A stretch of DNA of 64,000 nt from positions 586,001 through 650,000 of the forward strand of contig JAUJYZ010001494.1 of assembly GCA_033675265.1 (NCBI GenBank), given 5' to 3'. Positions 1 through 11,100 of this stretch are shown piece after piece. Both the position numbers and the translations under genes were made by a program. How positions within the stretch are numbered: the first letter of the stretch is position 1; each line of letters starts with the position of its first letter. The notes below the pieces were generated by a model. That model was not told where the DNA came from and searched no databases. It saw only the letters and a program-made list of their open reading frames with translations. This DNA comes from Actinostola sp. cb2023 (Eukaryota > Cnidaria > Anthozoa > Actiniaria > Actinostolidae).

Positions 1-476
1 CTTCTCAGTCTTCTTCTTCTTCTTTTTTCTTCTTCTTCTTCTTCTTCTTCTTCTTCTTCTTCTACTTCTTCTTCTCTTCTTCTCAGTCTTCTTCTTCTTC
101 TTCTTCTTCTTCTTCTTCTACTTCTTCTTCTCTTCTTCTCAGTCTTCTTCTTCTTCTTCTTCTTCTTCTTCTTCTTCTTCTTCTTCTTCTTCTTCTTCTT
201 CTTCTTCTTCTTCTTCTTCTTCTTCTTCTTCTTCTTCTTCTACTTCTTCTTCTCTTCTTCTCAGTCTTCTTCTTCTTCTTCTTCTTCATATTCTTCTTCT
301 TCATCTTCTTCTTCTTCTTCTTCTTCTTCTTCTACTTCTTCTTCTCTTCTTCTCAGTCTTCTTCTTCTTCTTCTTCTTCTTCATCTTCTTCTTCTTCTTC
401 ATCTTCTTCTTCTTCTTCTTCTTCTTCTTCTTCTTCTTCTTCTTCTTCTTCTTCTTCTTCTTCTTCTTCTTCTTCG
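1..476. repeat. (CTT)n microsatellite
   Basis: Almost pure CTT/TTC trinucleotide repeat, broken at intervals by a CTCTTCTTCTCAGTCTTC variant that itself recurs about every 110-120 bases, so the block grew both by slippage and by duplication of longer units. The Arg/Lys/Glu-rich reading frame on the opposite strand is a by-product of the repeat. It may continue left of the window. Confidence 0.97.
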
Positions 477-777
477 ATTACGATACGGGGAGGGCCAGGA
501 GCATACTTATGGGCTCCTGGGAGGGCCGATTATAATACTCTCCTAGGACAATAAGACTGGCCAAACAGTACGTATATTTACTTTGAAGAACATCAAATAT
601 CACATCAAATTCCGCTTTCCTTCTTTCCTCCCTCCTCCCCTCCCTTCCAAATCAAGTTTCAAAACCCAAAGATAATATGATAATGTGTATAAAAATAAAA
701 ATGAAACAAGGTAAATAAATGCAAAATGATAACAAATGTAAATATTCTTTATTATTATACTACTATTACGTAATTTT
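477..777. other. Non-coding, nothing recognised
   Basis: AT-rich spacer between the microsatellite and the first MITE. A short inverted pair around a GGGCTCCTGGGAGGGCC stretch near 500-530 is the only structure seen. No coding potential. Confidence 0.5.
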
Positions 778-1050
778 ACCTTATGGGAGGTTTTACGTGT
801 GACGTAGTGGCCGTCAAGATCTACAAAATGTTCGATCCTAACTTTCAAAGTCTGTTAGTTTTTCTTAATTCAAGCAACTAGATGACATTTGTTTGTTTGT
901 TTATAAGTAACTCATATTTGGTATATTTGACAGATATTTAGACTTCACCGATCTAAAATTGAAGTTTTGAGCAAGTAAAATGACGGTTTGACGGCCACTC
1001 GCGACAGATTTTGACGTCAGAAAAAGATTCCATAAAACCTCCCATAAGGT
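778..1050. mobile_element. MITE family A, copy 1
   Basis: About 270 bp with perfect 18-bp terminal inverted repeats (ACCTTATGGGAGGTTTTA at the left, its complement at the right). The body contains TGGCCGTCAAGATCTACAAA and a GTTTGTTTGTTT run. A second copy with the same body and ends lies at 20409-20634 inside MSL1 intron 1, which proves it is a dispersed element. No coding capacity. Confidence 0.9.
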
Positions 1051-1430
1051 CAAGAGAACTCGAAAAATATGGAGCCGTATTACCATAGTTCGAAAGCCGT
1101 ATTACCATAGTTCTAAAACCGGTTTCACTGCAAAGTTTTGAACATTTTGTGATGTCAAATCCATTGTCAATAAGAGTACAGACAATGGAAAACCGCTTGC
1201 GATTTCTTTTTTAAAACAACAAAGTCAAAAAATCATCCAAAAGCAAGGATAAAGTTTGAAAGAAAAACCGTTTCAAGCGTGCGCTGGCTCCGTGCGCGAG
1301 CGATTCGTCATTCTCTGTGTCTGTTATTGTAAAAGTGCGCGCGGACCTTGAAAGGTTTTGAAATAATTATTAGATAAATTTACTCAAAAACGGACAATTA
1401 TGTTTTCGTTCAAAGTAGTATAATAAATAA
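1051..1430. other. Non-coding repeat-like sequence
   Basis: No gene seen. The stretch 1155-1330 (AATAAGAGTACAGA, then GCTGGCTCCGTGCGCGAGCG) is closely similar to 38335-38605, so this is an older dispersed repeat rather than unique sequence. Confidence 0.55.
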
Positions 1431-2146
1431 CTTATTTGGGGTTTTTCCCGTAATACGGGCTGATATTTTACTCGTTACTCGCATTTTTCCTCGTCCCTTC
1501 GGGACTCGGAAAAATACATTCGCAACTCGTAAAATATATAGAGGTTATTACAGTTAGAGTTGTGTAATACGGCTGGATATTTTTACGAGTCTTGCCGTAT
1601 TTTGACGAGCCGTAGGCGAGGCAAAATACAAAATAGACGAGTAAAAATGTCCAGCCGTATTACACAACTCTAACTGTAATAAATTGTTTATTATACGACA
1701 ACAAAATAAACCCCCCATAAACGTATTTTTCTTTGCTTATTTCTTAGTTTGTGATTTGTTTGTGAAATGCGCGCGCTATCACACAATCGATACGCCATCG
1801 AGCGCGCGCTCGAGAGATTTTTCGTTGGCTTTTTTCACCAAAAAGATTGGATTTTCTTCATATTTTCTATACAGATATCATTAAAAAGTAGTTGTTTGTT
1901 TCCCTATTCCCTTTAGAAATACTTTTCTGTCATTGTATAGTGTTTTTTCTTTTTGCAATGAAAACCAAAACTGGTACAAAATATGATGTGTTCAAAACCG
2001 GTTTTACCGGGTTACAAGCCGGGTAATACGACAATCTACAGTGGGTAATACGCTCGGATATTTGGAGGATTTTGTGCCCTTTTATGGTAAATTTACGTCA
2101 CAGTCGTATAATAACAGCCCGTATTACGGGAAAAACCTCAAATAAG
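1431..2146. mobile_element. Inverted-repeat element with GGTTTTTCCCGTAATACGGG ends
   Basis: About 716 bp bounded by inverted repeats: CTTATTTGGGGTTTTTCCCG on the left is mirrored on the right by CGGGAAAAACCTCAAATAAG. An internal hairpin at about 1541-1683 has arms GGTTATTACAG / CTGTAATAA and a TAATACGGCTGGATATTTTT stem. No transposase is visible, so it is non-autonomous. Confidence 0.75.
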
Positions 2147-2158
2147 ATCTAAATAAAT

Positions 2159-2256
2159 AGAGGTTATTACACGGGTAGTTGTGTAATACGGCTGGATATT
2201 TTTACGAGTCGTGCCGTATTTTGACGAGCCGTAACTACTATACCCGTGTAATAAAT
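2159..2256. mobile_element. Hairpin MITE, TAATACGGCTGGATA family
   Basis: Short foldback starting AGGTTATTACACGGGTAGTT and ending with ACTACTATACCCGTGTAATA. The interior TAATACGGCTGGATATTTTT is shared with the hairpins at 1541-1683 and 33906-34049, so three members of this family lie in the window. Confidence 0.75.
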
Positions 2257-3187
2257 TGTTAATTATACGACAACAAAAAACAAACGTCTTTTTTCTCTTT
2301 CTTTTTATTTGCGACCGGACAAAACAAGAAACAAACTGAACGCGCGCGCGCAAAATTGACGTGTCCGAATTCTAAAACGTGTAATACGCTGTCATATTTG
2401 TACTCGTATTTGTACTGTAAGATTACAAGTTGTGTAATAATGGAAGAGAAATGAGAAGAATGAGAATCAGTCAAAAGGAAAACTTGTGGGTTCCCTGTGT
2501 AATAATTTTCTGCTTCACTTCCGCTTCGATCAAGGCGGCCGCTGTAGTGTTAGAGTGAGCGACGACTCGTAGCTTTGCATCCAGAGATATTCATCGAACT
2601 CGCTTAAATCCAAGGTAATTATCGACATTTTAGGTTTGACTTCTTTAAATGTTAGCTGTGGCATTGTGTGGTGAGTTTGTTTGATATTATTGTTGTTGTT
2701 GAATGACGATATATAAGTTATCATGTTTATTATGTGCAAATGTACTACAGCTGAAACGCTCCATCTTTTGTTGTGACTTGTGACTTGTGTGCCTCAACTG
2801 TATTGCAGACTGCAGTTTAAGTTGCTTGTTTTAGTACTTTCACAAGACGTTTATTGTCAGCATTGTAACGTTTAATTGAAGTCGGAATCTTTCATATGCT
2901 CTAAACCAATATATTTCACCCACTTTTGAAAGAACTACGAAATAGTATTAAAGACCAAACTACCAAGAATACATTCGAACCTGTTTGTGGGCGGTTTCGA
3001 TCGATGTAAAACAATGTCAAATGATTTGTTGAGGTGTTCCATCATTTTCTGATTGATTTTGTTTTAGAGTGAAAATGAATAGGGGTGTTTTAAAAATCGT
3101 TTGCTTTACTTTGAGTTATTTTGCACCTGCATGAGTACACTCAGAAGACTGCTAGTAATGGAATCATGAATTCTTTTATAAGGTAAC
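2257..3187. other. Non-coding; possible 5' exon of downstream gene
   Basis: No open frame of note. A GC-richer stretch near 2520-2620 ends in a good splice-donor-like site (CCAAG then GTAATT), as a promoter-proximal untranslated exon would. It could be the 5' leader of the membrane-protein gene starting at 8136, but nothing in the sequence links them. Confidence 0.25.
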
Positions 3188-3536
3188 AAGACGCTCAATG
3201 AGCGTACACTCGGGCTTATGACAAGGACAATGTCAGTTGCGTGAGGAGAGACCTGACAATGACTGACAGTTGCGTGACGAGGGAGACTATGTATAGCTGA
3301 GCGAACAACATGCTCGAGAATCCATCGGTGCTCTTCGGCGAGCATGAGCGAACAATAACTATTTGACACGTTTGTGGCGATATCAATATGCAACCTCAAG
3401 TGACCTCAAGTACGTTTAAATATGTAATACAGACGTACCTACACGAATCTTTATGAGTCATCGACATAAATTGTTTCTCGTCACGCAACTCTCATTGTCA
3501 TATTAAATACCCGACTATACGCTCATTGAGCGTCTT
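3188..3536. mobile_element. Foldback with ACGCTCAATGAGCGT ends
   Basis: Begins AAGACGCTCAATGAGCGT and ends ACGCTCATTGAGCGTCTT, with inner GACAATGTCAGTTGCGTGA and TCACGCAACTCTCATTGTCA arms. The same sequence (TAGTCTCCCTCGTCACGCAA, then CCCGAGTGAACGCTCATTGA) forms the right end of the innermost element at 48512-49340, so the two are related. Confidence 0.7.
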
Positions 3537-3548
3537 CTTCTTCAACAG

Positions 3549-3839
3549 CATCCTCGGGAACCCAGGGGTATATTCTGTCGCTCGTTACTCGCTCCCAGAG
3601 AAATACCCCTGGGAACGAAGTCTGTTGGAACTTGTTCCGGAAGTCAAAATTCAAAATGGCGGCTGTCCTATTCAAACCAGAAATACTTGATACTGATTGG
3701 TCGACCATATAAGGTCGACCAATCAGAAACGAGAGTAATTTTGACTTCCGGAACAAGTTCCAACAGACTTCGTTCCCAGGGGTATTTCTCTGGGAGCGAG
3801 TAACGAGCGACAGAATATACCCCTGGGTTCCCGAGGATG
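3549..3839. mobile_element. Mutator-like foldback MITE with 9-bp TSD
   Basis: A 291-bp foldback: CATCCTCGGGAACCCAGG at the left is the reverse complement of the right end, and the arms pair for over 100 bp down to a short centre at a GGTCGACCATATAAGGTCGACC palindrome. It is flanked on both sides by the same 9 bases CTTCAACAG (3540-3548 and 3840-3848), a clear target-site duplication. Long TIRs with a 9-bp duplication are the habit of Mutator-like elements. Non-coding. Confidence 0.9.
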
Positions 3840-4313
3840 CTTCAACAGATCCCTAATCTCTAATGACGTTTTGATTTTGATTGTATTTTTGCCGTTCACT
3901 GACTTGTTTTCAGCGTGGAAATTCTGCTTTAAATAGCGCTGTGCCGCGGTTCTAAAATTAATGCGCTTTTGTATTGTGCAAGTATATAAATAGGCTATTA
4001 AAACAACTTTGGCATGACCCCAAATTTCGGACATTGAGCTTGTTTAGCTTTGCTTTAATTGATGAAGTTTTGAAGTATGATTTCTACGATTTCTTTTCCT
4101 TCTGAATTTTTCAAACGTCGAATCGAATAAACATCCATCATTATATATCTGAGAAATGTGTTTCGTTTTATTGCCGGATACTTTTTAAACGGTTTTTCAC
4201 GGCGCGTGACGACAGTCAGGCAGCAAGCAAAGCGATATTAGCTATCTAAACAAAATCTATACTGAAAAATCAAACCCTTGCTCTCTAGCTTCAGAGACAT
4301 AATACGAAGCTGC

Positions 4314-4541
4314 TCAGTAACGGATTATTAACGACATGTTGCTTTCAAAACTAAGATTCCCATAATCTACTTGAGTCCTGTGTGTCGTTTGTCTTTTCTT
4401 ATCTGCTGAGTAATCTTGAAACTCGATACGATTAAATACGTCGCATACTTTCGTCATTCTTGAGCCGAACAAAACTACTACTACTACTACCGAAAAACGC
4501 ATTTTATAACTCGGGCTTCCTTCGGAAGAGCCCGAGTAATA
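4314..4541. mobile_element. Arm of the ACTCGGGC element
   Basis: Its reverse complement starts with a small hairpin (ACTCGGGC...GCCCGAGT) and runs through a TAG trinucleotide tract and AATGACGAAAGTATGCGACG, matching 48512-48720 closely. With 3188-3536, which matches the other end, it probably represents one older and rearranged copy of the same element, into which the 9-bp-TSD foldback inserted. Confidence 0.7.
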
Positions 4542-5771
4542 AAGGTTGGGTTTTATAGGGGGATTTATGTTGGGTATTAAAATTAGATGTCTTGGCAGTT
4601 ATAGCAATAGCTAGGTGTCATTATAAAAAATATCAAACCAGTGCAAATATTTGAACTGTATATACATAATTATATGAGAAAAGAGATCTGAGAAAGAATG
4701 AGACATATTAGAGCATTGAGTCAATTTAGACCAAGATTTGCAAGCAATGTTCACATCTCAATAAATTAATCATATGCCGGGCAGATATTCTGATTATTAG
4801 ACTGCTATATAACCACTTAATAAAATTGTCGCTTCAGTGGTCGACTAGCTCGATCAGTGCCATTTGAAAATCACGAATCACAGTTTTAATCTTTTGTTTA
4901 TGAAGTGTTTTTAATATTCATACGACATTTTTGGGCCAAATCACGAGTCACCTGTAATGTCCCCTTAATTAATTGCTACCCTGATGCCAGGCTACAACAT
5001 GTATAGGAATTGAGATCTAATTCAACTGGGTAGTGTCTTGTAGTGACATTAAATGACACCCCTGTGCAATATATTATTGACATGACTGTATTCTAATCTT
5101 TATTTGAAATATTATATTGAAAGGCGGCAGTCTGCATATAGAACAGTGCAAGATTGTAGTTGAAATCCAAATTCTCCTTTGGAACTCATAGAGCCTGGAG
5201 GAGAATTTAGATTTTGATCTGAGGTCAGGTATATTGTTCCTGCACAGACCTGTTCATTGTATTATCAAATTATTGTTTGTCATACTAATGCAAGTTCTGG
5301 CTGTATGTTATGTTTAAGTCTTAGTTAATTTGTATAATAATAAAAATGTAATGCTGGTTTTGCAAGGCCACAATATGGAATAACATCGCAGTCTGTATAT
5401 TATACAAAAGGGTTCAAAGGTTTTTATTTCCCAGAAAATAATTTAATATGTTTACAATTTAATTTATTATGTTTACTGGGAGGTGCAGAAAAAAAAAACA
5501 ACCCAAAGGGTTAAAAAACCTTTCTACACCCAAAATATATGTTCAAAAATGCTGAATTAAGTGATCTCTGGTAAAGAAATGTTGTGCTAAAATGTTTTGG
5601 GTAAATGTTTTAAACAGTGCATGTTGTTACACATATAGTCAGTCTGATAACCCAATACCCTTTGTTTGTTTTAGTTGTTGTTATTGCATGAATCCGATTG
5701 ATCCTCTTCCAATGACCTCACTTTTCCATATAAAAATAATGATTGTATTGTCAGTGAATATACCATGTTTA
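4542..5771. other. Non-coding; one small hairpin repeat
   Basis: AT-rich, no gene recognised. A 55-bp imperfect hairpin at about 5165-5220 (AAATCCAAATTCTCC ... GGAGAATTTAGATTTTGATC) belongs to a small family with further members near 25225-25290, 45440-45520 and 46180-46230. Confidence 0.6.
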
Positions 5772-5779
5772 CCCCCGGG

Positions 5780-5829
<50 letters not shown>

Positions 5830-6262
5830 GGTTTGGTTACTCCCCTATATATGCATATATGCTATACGGGTATGTGCCGTGGGATAGGATATGGTTTTTG
5901 AGCTCCTTAGGTCTGTGATAGGGTATCGTTTTTGCACTTTTAGTCTGGGATAGGGTACCTTTTTGGTCTGGGATAGGGTATGGTTTTCACAATAATGTAA
6001 CACGCCCAACTACACTAGCGTTAATTATCATAATTTGGTACAACTTACAGTTCACCAAATGAAACAGCCGCAGAAACAACATTTACTGAAACGGACTTAA
6101 AATTACGTTTTTAGGTTAGGTCTGGGATAGGGTATAGAATTTTGAGCTTAGGTCTGGGATAGGGTATGGAAAATCGTATTTTTAGGTCTGAAATAGGGTC
6201 AGGGTTTCGAGGTGTCCGCGGCACACCCCTACCCGAAAATTCCCAGAGTATTCCCCCAGGGG
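5772..6262. mobile_element. Poly-G-ended MITE with GGTCTGGGATAGGGTA repeats
   Basis: Starts CCCCCGGGGGA followed by a run of 45 G (5783-5827) and ends GGAGTATTCCCCCAGGGG. The body repeats GGTCTGGGATAGGGTATGG several times and ends with GCACACCCCTACCC. The element at 18645-19020 has the same plan (G run, TACTCCC, TATATGCTATA, GGTATGTGC, GGCACACCCCTA), so this is a family. Confidence 0.75.
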
Positions 6263-6372
6263 AAATTCACAAGATAGCTGCAAAAATATCCTAGGTAAAC
6301 TTTGCTATCAGTCAGCTTCTTCTCCCCACAAACCACCACCCCTACCCCCTGGGATTTGCAGTTAGTTATATA

Positions 6373-6952
6373 CAGTAAAGTTCCGAAAGTAGCGAGGTCG
6401 ATACTTTTGGATTTTGCAACCTTCGATAACTGTTCCTTTTGGGGACTTTCGGGTGGTCGCTACTTTCAGGGTTCTAAAATTGTTAACTCACTATATGGTG
6501 TACCTTTTAAAAATAACATTGGTGTACGGTATTCTAACAAACAACAAATATTCACAGGATCTCAGTAGAACATATTTTATTATGAAATTTGCTTTTGTTA
6601 CATCAGGGGCGTAGGCAGGGGGAGGTCACAGGGTGCCTGTGACCCCCACTTCCTCTGGGTCTACTCTTTAAATTTATATGTTTGAGGAGGGGAGGGGGGA
6701 TTTGGTGGTGAACGATATGGAGTGTGACCCCCCCCCCCCCCCCCCAATGGAAAATCTTGGCTACGCCCCTATACATTTGCTAATATCAGTGTAGCAGTAA
6801 ATGTTCAAGTTATAGCTCTTTACGTGCTGTTTGCTAGTGTTGTTCGCCATCTGATCTAATCATCGCTCTGCATAATTAGTGTAAATAAAATTGTAGTTGA
6901 AGTTGAAGTTGATCGCTACTTTCAGGGGGTAGCTACTTTCGGAACATTACAG
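6373..6952. mobile_element. Mariner/Tc1-like MITE with TA duplication
   Basis: Termini CAGTAAAGTTCCGAAAGTAG and its near complement CTACTTTCGGAACATTACAG, flanked by TA on each side (6371-6372, 6953-6954). CAGT-type ends with a TA target duplication point to the Tc1/mariner superfamily. Another element (6605-6770) is inserted within it. No transposase frame. Confidence 0.75.
6605..6770. mobile_element. hAT-like MITE AGGGGCGTAG
   Basis: About 166 bp with ends AGGGGCGTAGGC and GGCTACGCCCCT, containing GGAGGTCACAGGGTGCCTGT and a run of C. It sits inside the TA-flanked element 6373-6952. A split copy of the same family forms the second shell of the nested array at 48063-49559. Confidence 0.8.
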
Positions 6953-7113
6953 TATCTCTTTCAACATTTTTCCTGACCTATACAAACAAATTAAAGCATA
7001 CCACCTTGATCTTTTCCCTATCAGGTATTTCATAATCACTAGTATATAAACCAAAGAACATAAACTTCCATCTACCTGATGATGATCACTGGATCAAAAA
7101 CATTTGTTTTATA

Positions 7114-8080
7114 ATTCCAATAATCCCTGTACACATATTTCCAAGAATCCCTGTCTTTCTGTCTGTCTTTCTGTTTGTGTGAATCTTTGCTTAGCTCTTT
7201 TATATACTGTATTTCCCCGATTAAGCGCCAACCCTCAATTATGCACCCACTCTCGATTATGCTCCCCCCTTGGCCACAAAATTTTGAAATTAACACCCCC
7301 ACTAAGAAATATGGTACTGAACAGTAAGAGATTTAAAACAGAATATGACATACAACTTGGGGCATTGTATTACAATTAAGTTATGGAGCATCCTCTTCAA
7401 TTAAATGTCCCCCATCAATTAAGCACCCCATTGGCTACAAATATTAAGTGCCTTGGATGCTTAATCATGGAAACTGATATGGTACTATATTTCCAAGATT
7501 CCCTGTCTGTCTTTCTGTCTGTGTGATTCTTTGCTTTGCTCTTTTGTATACTGTATTTCCAAGTGTCCCTGTATTTACAAGAGTCCCTGACTGTCTTTCT
7601 GTCTGTGTGATTCTTTGCTTTGCTCTTTTTGTATACTGTATTTCCAAGTGTCCCTGTATTTCCAATAGTCCCTGACTGTCTTTCTGTCTGTGTGATTCTT
7701 TGCTTTGCTCTTTTGTATACTGTATTTCCAAGTGTCCCTGTATTTCCAATAGTCCCTGACTGTCTTTCTGTCTGTGTGATTCTTTGCTTTGCTCTTTTGT
7801 ATACTGTATTTCCAAGTGTCCCTGTATTTCCAATAGTCCCTGACTGTCTTTCTGTCCATGTGATTCTTTGCTTTGCTCTTTTGTATACTGTATTTCCAAG
7901 TGTCCCTGTATTTCCAATAGTCCCTGACTGTCTTTCTGTCCGTGTGATTCTTTGCTTTGCTCTTTTGTATACTGTATTTCCAAGTGTCCCTGTATTTCCA
8001 AGAGTCCCTGTATTTCCAAGAGTCCCTGTGATTTCCAAGAGTCCCTGTCTGTCTGTCTGTCTGTTTTCTTATCTGTGTGA
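7114..8080. repeat. 84-bp satellite interrupted by a MITE
   Basis: Tandem units of 84 bp (core TATTTCCAAGTGTCCCTGTA then GACTGTCTTTCTGTCTGTGT and TTTGCTTTGCTC). Five to six well-conserved copies lie at 7490-8060 and one diverged copy at 7114-7216. Because 84 is a multiple of three and the unit lacks stops in several frames, long meaningless frames open on both strands. The array ends just before the splice acceptor of the first coding exon of the membrane-protein gene. Confidence 0.92.
7212..7472. mobile_element. MITE TTTCCCCGATTAAGC in satellite
   Basis: Imperfect TIRs (TTTCCCCGATTAAGCGCC at the left; GGATGCTTAATCATGGAAA at the right) bound about 260 bp that split a diverged 84-bp unit from the rest of the array, with the satellite words TACTGTATTTCC and TACTATATTTCC on either side. 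The interior holds degenerate TCAATTATGCACCC / AATTAAGCACCCC words. Confidence 0.65.
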
Positions 8081-8135
8081 ATGTCATTTTTTCCCTAGGA
8101 TTCAAAGCAAGAAAACAGTACCCTCGCCATTCAAG

Positions 8136-11100
8136 ATGTCAGAAATAATTGATTGCATGGTATTTATTGTCCAAAAAACTTGTTGGAGTTTATGGAAGTT
8201 TGTTGAATTCTTGGGTCTAAGACTACTAGATCTCCTTGGCCTCATATTCAACGTCTTGGCCTGTGCCACAATCATCCGCTTACCATGCATGATAAGACAA
8301 TTCCAAGAAATGAACTCGATGTCCGAGTGGCGGACAGTTGGGTTGTTACAGCTCCTGATCTTTCTGATGGACATACCAGTGATTATTATGGGATTGATAA
8401 CAATAGTGCTAACACTAGGCCTGATACTCATCCCTTTCGCTAAGAAGAAAGTAAACTGCGACTACACACATACCAAGGGTGGAATATACTTCGGTGGTTT
8501 TAAGTTAAGATCCATTGTTGTCAGTTACTTTGGCCGTGTTATTTGTGACATGTTCTGTATCCCACTTGGACTGATCTGCTTGTGTTCGTGGCGCTGTGTT
8601 GTCTTCCTTCGTAAGATCAAGAAGGTCGAGAAATGGGACAACTTCAAATGGAGGAAAATTTGCGTTGTGCAGTTCATACATTTGTTGCTGGACATTCCAT
8701 GCATTATATGTGGAGTTCTTTTACTATTCACTTGGCGTGGACCATTTCTGGTGTACAAGTTCAAAAAGTTGAAAAAAGAGGATGACTTGGAGTGGAATAT
8801 TGACAGATTCAGAGTTTTTTATGAGATTTTTTGCCTTATCACCGATGTGTTCTTCTTTGTGATGTTTTTGATCATCATGGTTACATGGCGTGGTCCACTG
8901 ATGTGCTATGATGCGATACATACAGATGTCGAAGACGAAGATGACGAAGATGACTGTTCTTGCCATGTAAACCTTGAGTGGGCGATAAAACTCAAGTTAA
9001 TGAAGCACTTGGCCTTGATTTTTGTCGACATCCCTTGCATCATCTGTGCTTTTATTGTCTTGATAACAATCTGGCGCTTCCCCCGGTTTGTGAGAAAGTG
9101 CACAAAAGATGAATGGGAACTGCGGGAAAATTGCGTCAAACAGTTTGTTCTTTTGATGATTGATTTTGGGTTCTTGTTGCTGAATATTTTCTGCGCCATC
9201 TTGTCTATCTTGGTAATGTTAACTTTGTGGAGGGCGTATCCTTTAGTGAGAGATTTGAAAAAGTACTTCAAACAGAGAGCAGGACTTGGTGGTCAAGCCA
9301 ACGACAATGAAGGCGAACAACAGCAACAAGACGAGAAAGCCATTAAAAAGCTCAGAAATGCAAATTCTTGGAAGATTCGCAAAGCAGTGTTCAAACATTT
9401 TGCGTTCCTATTCCTGGACATTCCAGCGCTTGTTGCTTGTCTCGTTATTCTCGTTACTGTGTTCCGTCTGCCAAAGTTGTTCTCTAGACTTCTTCAGGCT
9501 GGTGATTTCTACATGGAATTTGCACTGATTTCCTTTACTGTGCTTGGCAAACTGGTGGTCGATTTGGTGTTCTTAATTTTGTTTGTAATCCTTATGATAC
9601 TGATGCCTGTGCAGTCCTGGGTCCATCTTTTGGAGGACGAAGACCACCGCAAAAATCGTCTACTGCGTTTTTACATGCAGTGGGTTCCCGATATCATCGA
9701 GAAACGTCATCAAATGTATCGAGAAATAGAGGAAGTTTTTTCTGCGAGCTTAAAGAACAAGTCCTCTTCTTTAAATGTAAGATTAGAACTGTCGCTAATC
9801 AATGCGGAGTTCCTCAGGGATCTTCAATGGGCCAATAAGAAGCTAAGCAAATATGAGCTTGACGCCGAGTACAACTACCTCCTTCGCATGGTGCAATTTT
9901 ACGAGGGAAAAAGAGCGTTCAAGATGGAAAGACTGTATCAGTGTGAGTTGAACTACCTTCACTGTGCCGACGCCGCGGTACACAATGAAAACCTTATTAA
10001 ATACAGAAACGAGATGCTTCGTTTTGAAAGTCAGGTCGATTCAGCAATCCAAGCTTTGGGAAAGTTTAAAGTGCAGAAAGTACCGCTTTGGAGTGAAGAA
10101 TGCGGGCTCAGGACACGCACGCGCGAAGAAACACAGACGGTTCTGATAAAGTGTCTGCCAAGCGGCCGTTTTCTTACGACGATTCTCATACTCCTCAACC
10201 TAATTCTAATCTACCGTGGTCCTGCTCTGATCCGTAATCTGTACCGTCGGTGGTATGATCGTAGAAAGATTGTGTTTGCATCTTTACGAGAGTATATGCG
10301 GGACTTGCTTACTCTTCTAATCATTCTCCTGGTGGTGTTGACCCTCTATCGAGCACCTTTCCTTCTCATGGAAATAGCCAATGACATCATCTCCAAAAGG
10401 AGCTGGATGGCAGTCCGAGAAACAGTCCGTCGTTACCCGCCCAAATTTGCTCGAGATTTGGTTGATTTTCTTCTTCTTCTTTTCAGTTGGAAAACCGTGC
10501 GTTTTATCTTCACGACCTTGGTGTTTGGACTGTTGATGCCTGCAGACCTTTTCTTAACTGTTATGAAGTCCCTCTTCGAGAACCTCTGCCTGGCTGGTGT
10601 TTCTACAATAGTTTTGTATGTCGTCTTCTTTGGTTTCCCTTTTATATTGCCATTCGCTGTTGCACCATCATTACTGGCAAGTGGCAGTGGTTCCAGTATA
10701 ACATTATGCATTGGTGTGCTTGGAATATTCTTGATTGCAATCCTTGTCGTAGCTGCTATTTTAACATTCAAACATCGCGACAACACGTTTTCCGTGAGAC
10801 CAAAGGCCTATGATTATGTTCGCTTCAACTGGACCAACTCCCATGCAGTCATCTTTGAAGTAGTTGAATTCCTACAGCTTTTGGCGCTTGTCTTCGTGGT
10901 CCCAGGGATCCCAATGTACGGTGGTGCCAGACTGAATCAAGCTTCTCATTATCTGCTCTTGAACTTTGGTACGTTTGATTTCAAGTTCTGGATGACCACG
11001 ACTCTCTTTATTCTATGGTTTTTCATATGCGGGCTGCCTGTCATTTTTGAGCAAATTCTTGACACCTTTCCAACGGGAACATTCGCAAAACAGATTTCGT

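Noticed and set aside
83..304. Arg/Lys/Glu-rich frame on the minus strand
   Set aside because: Translation of the CTT microsatellite; no start context, no unique sequence.
7415..8105. Three overlapping minus-strand frames of 176-207 codons
   Set aside because: All are translations of the 84-bp satellite in different frames.
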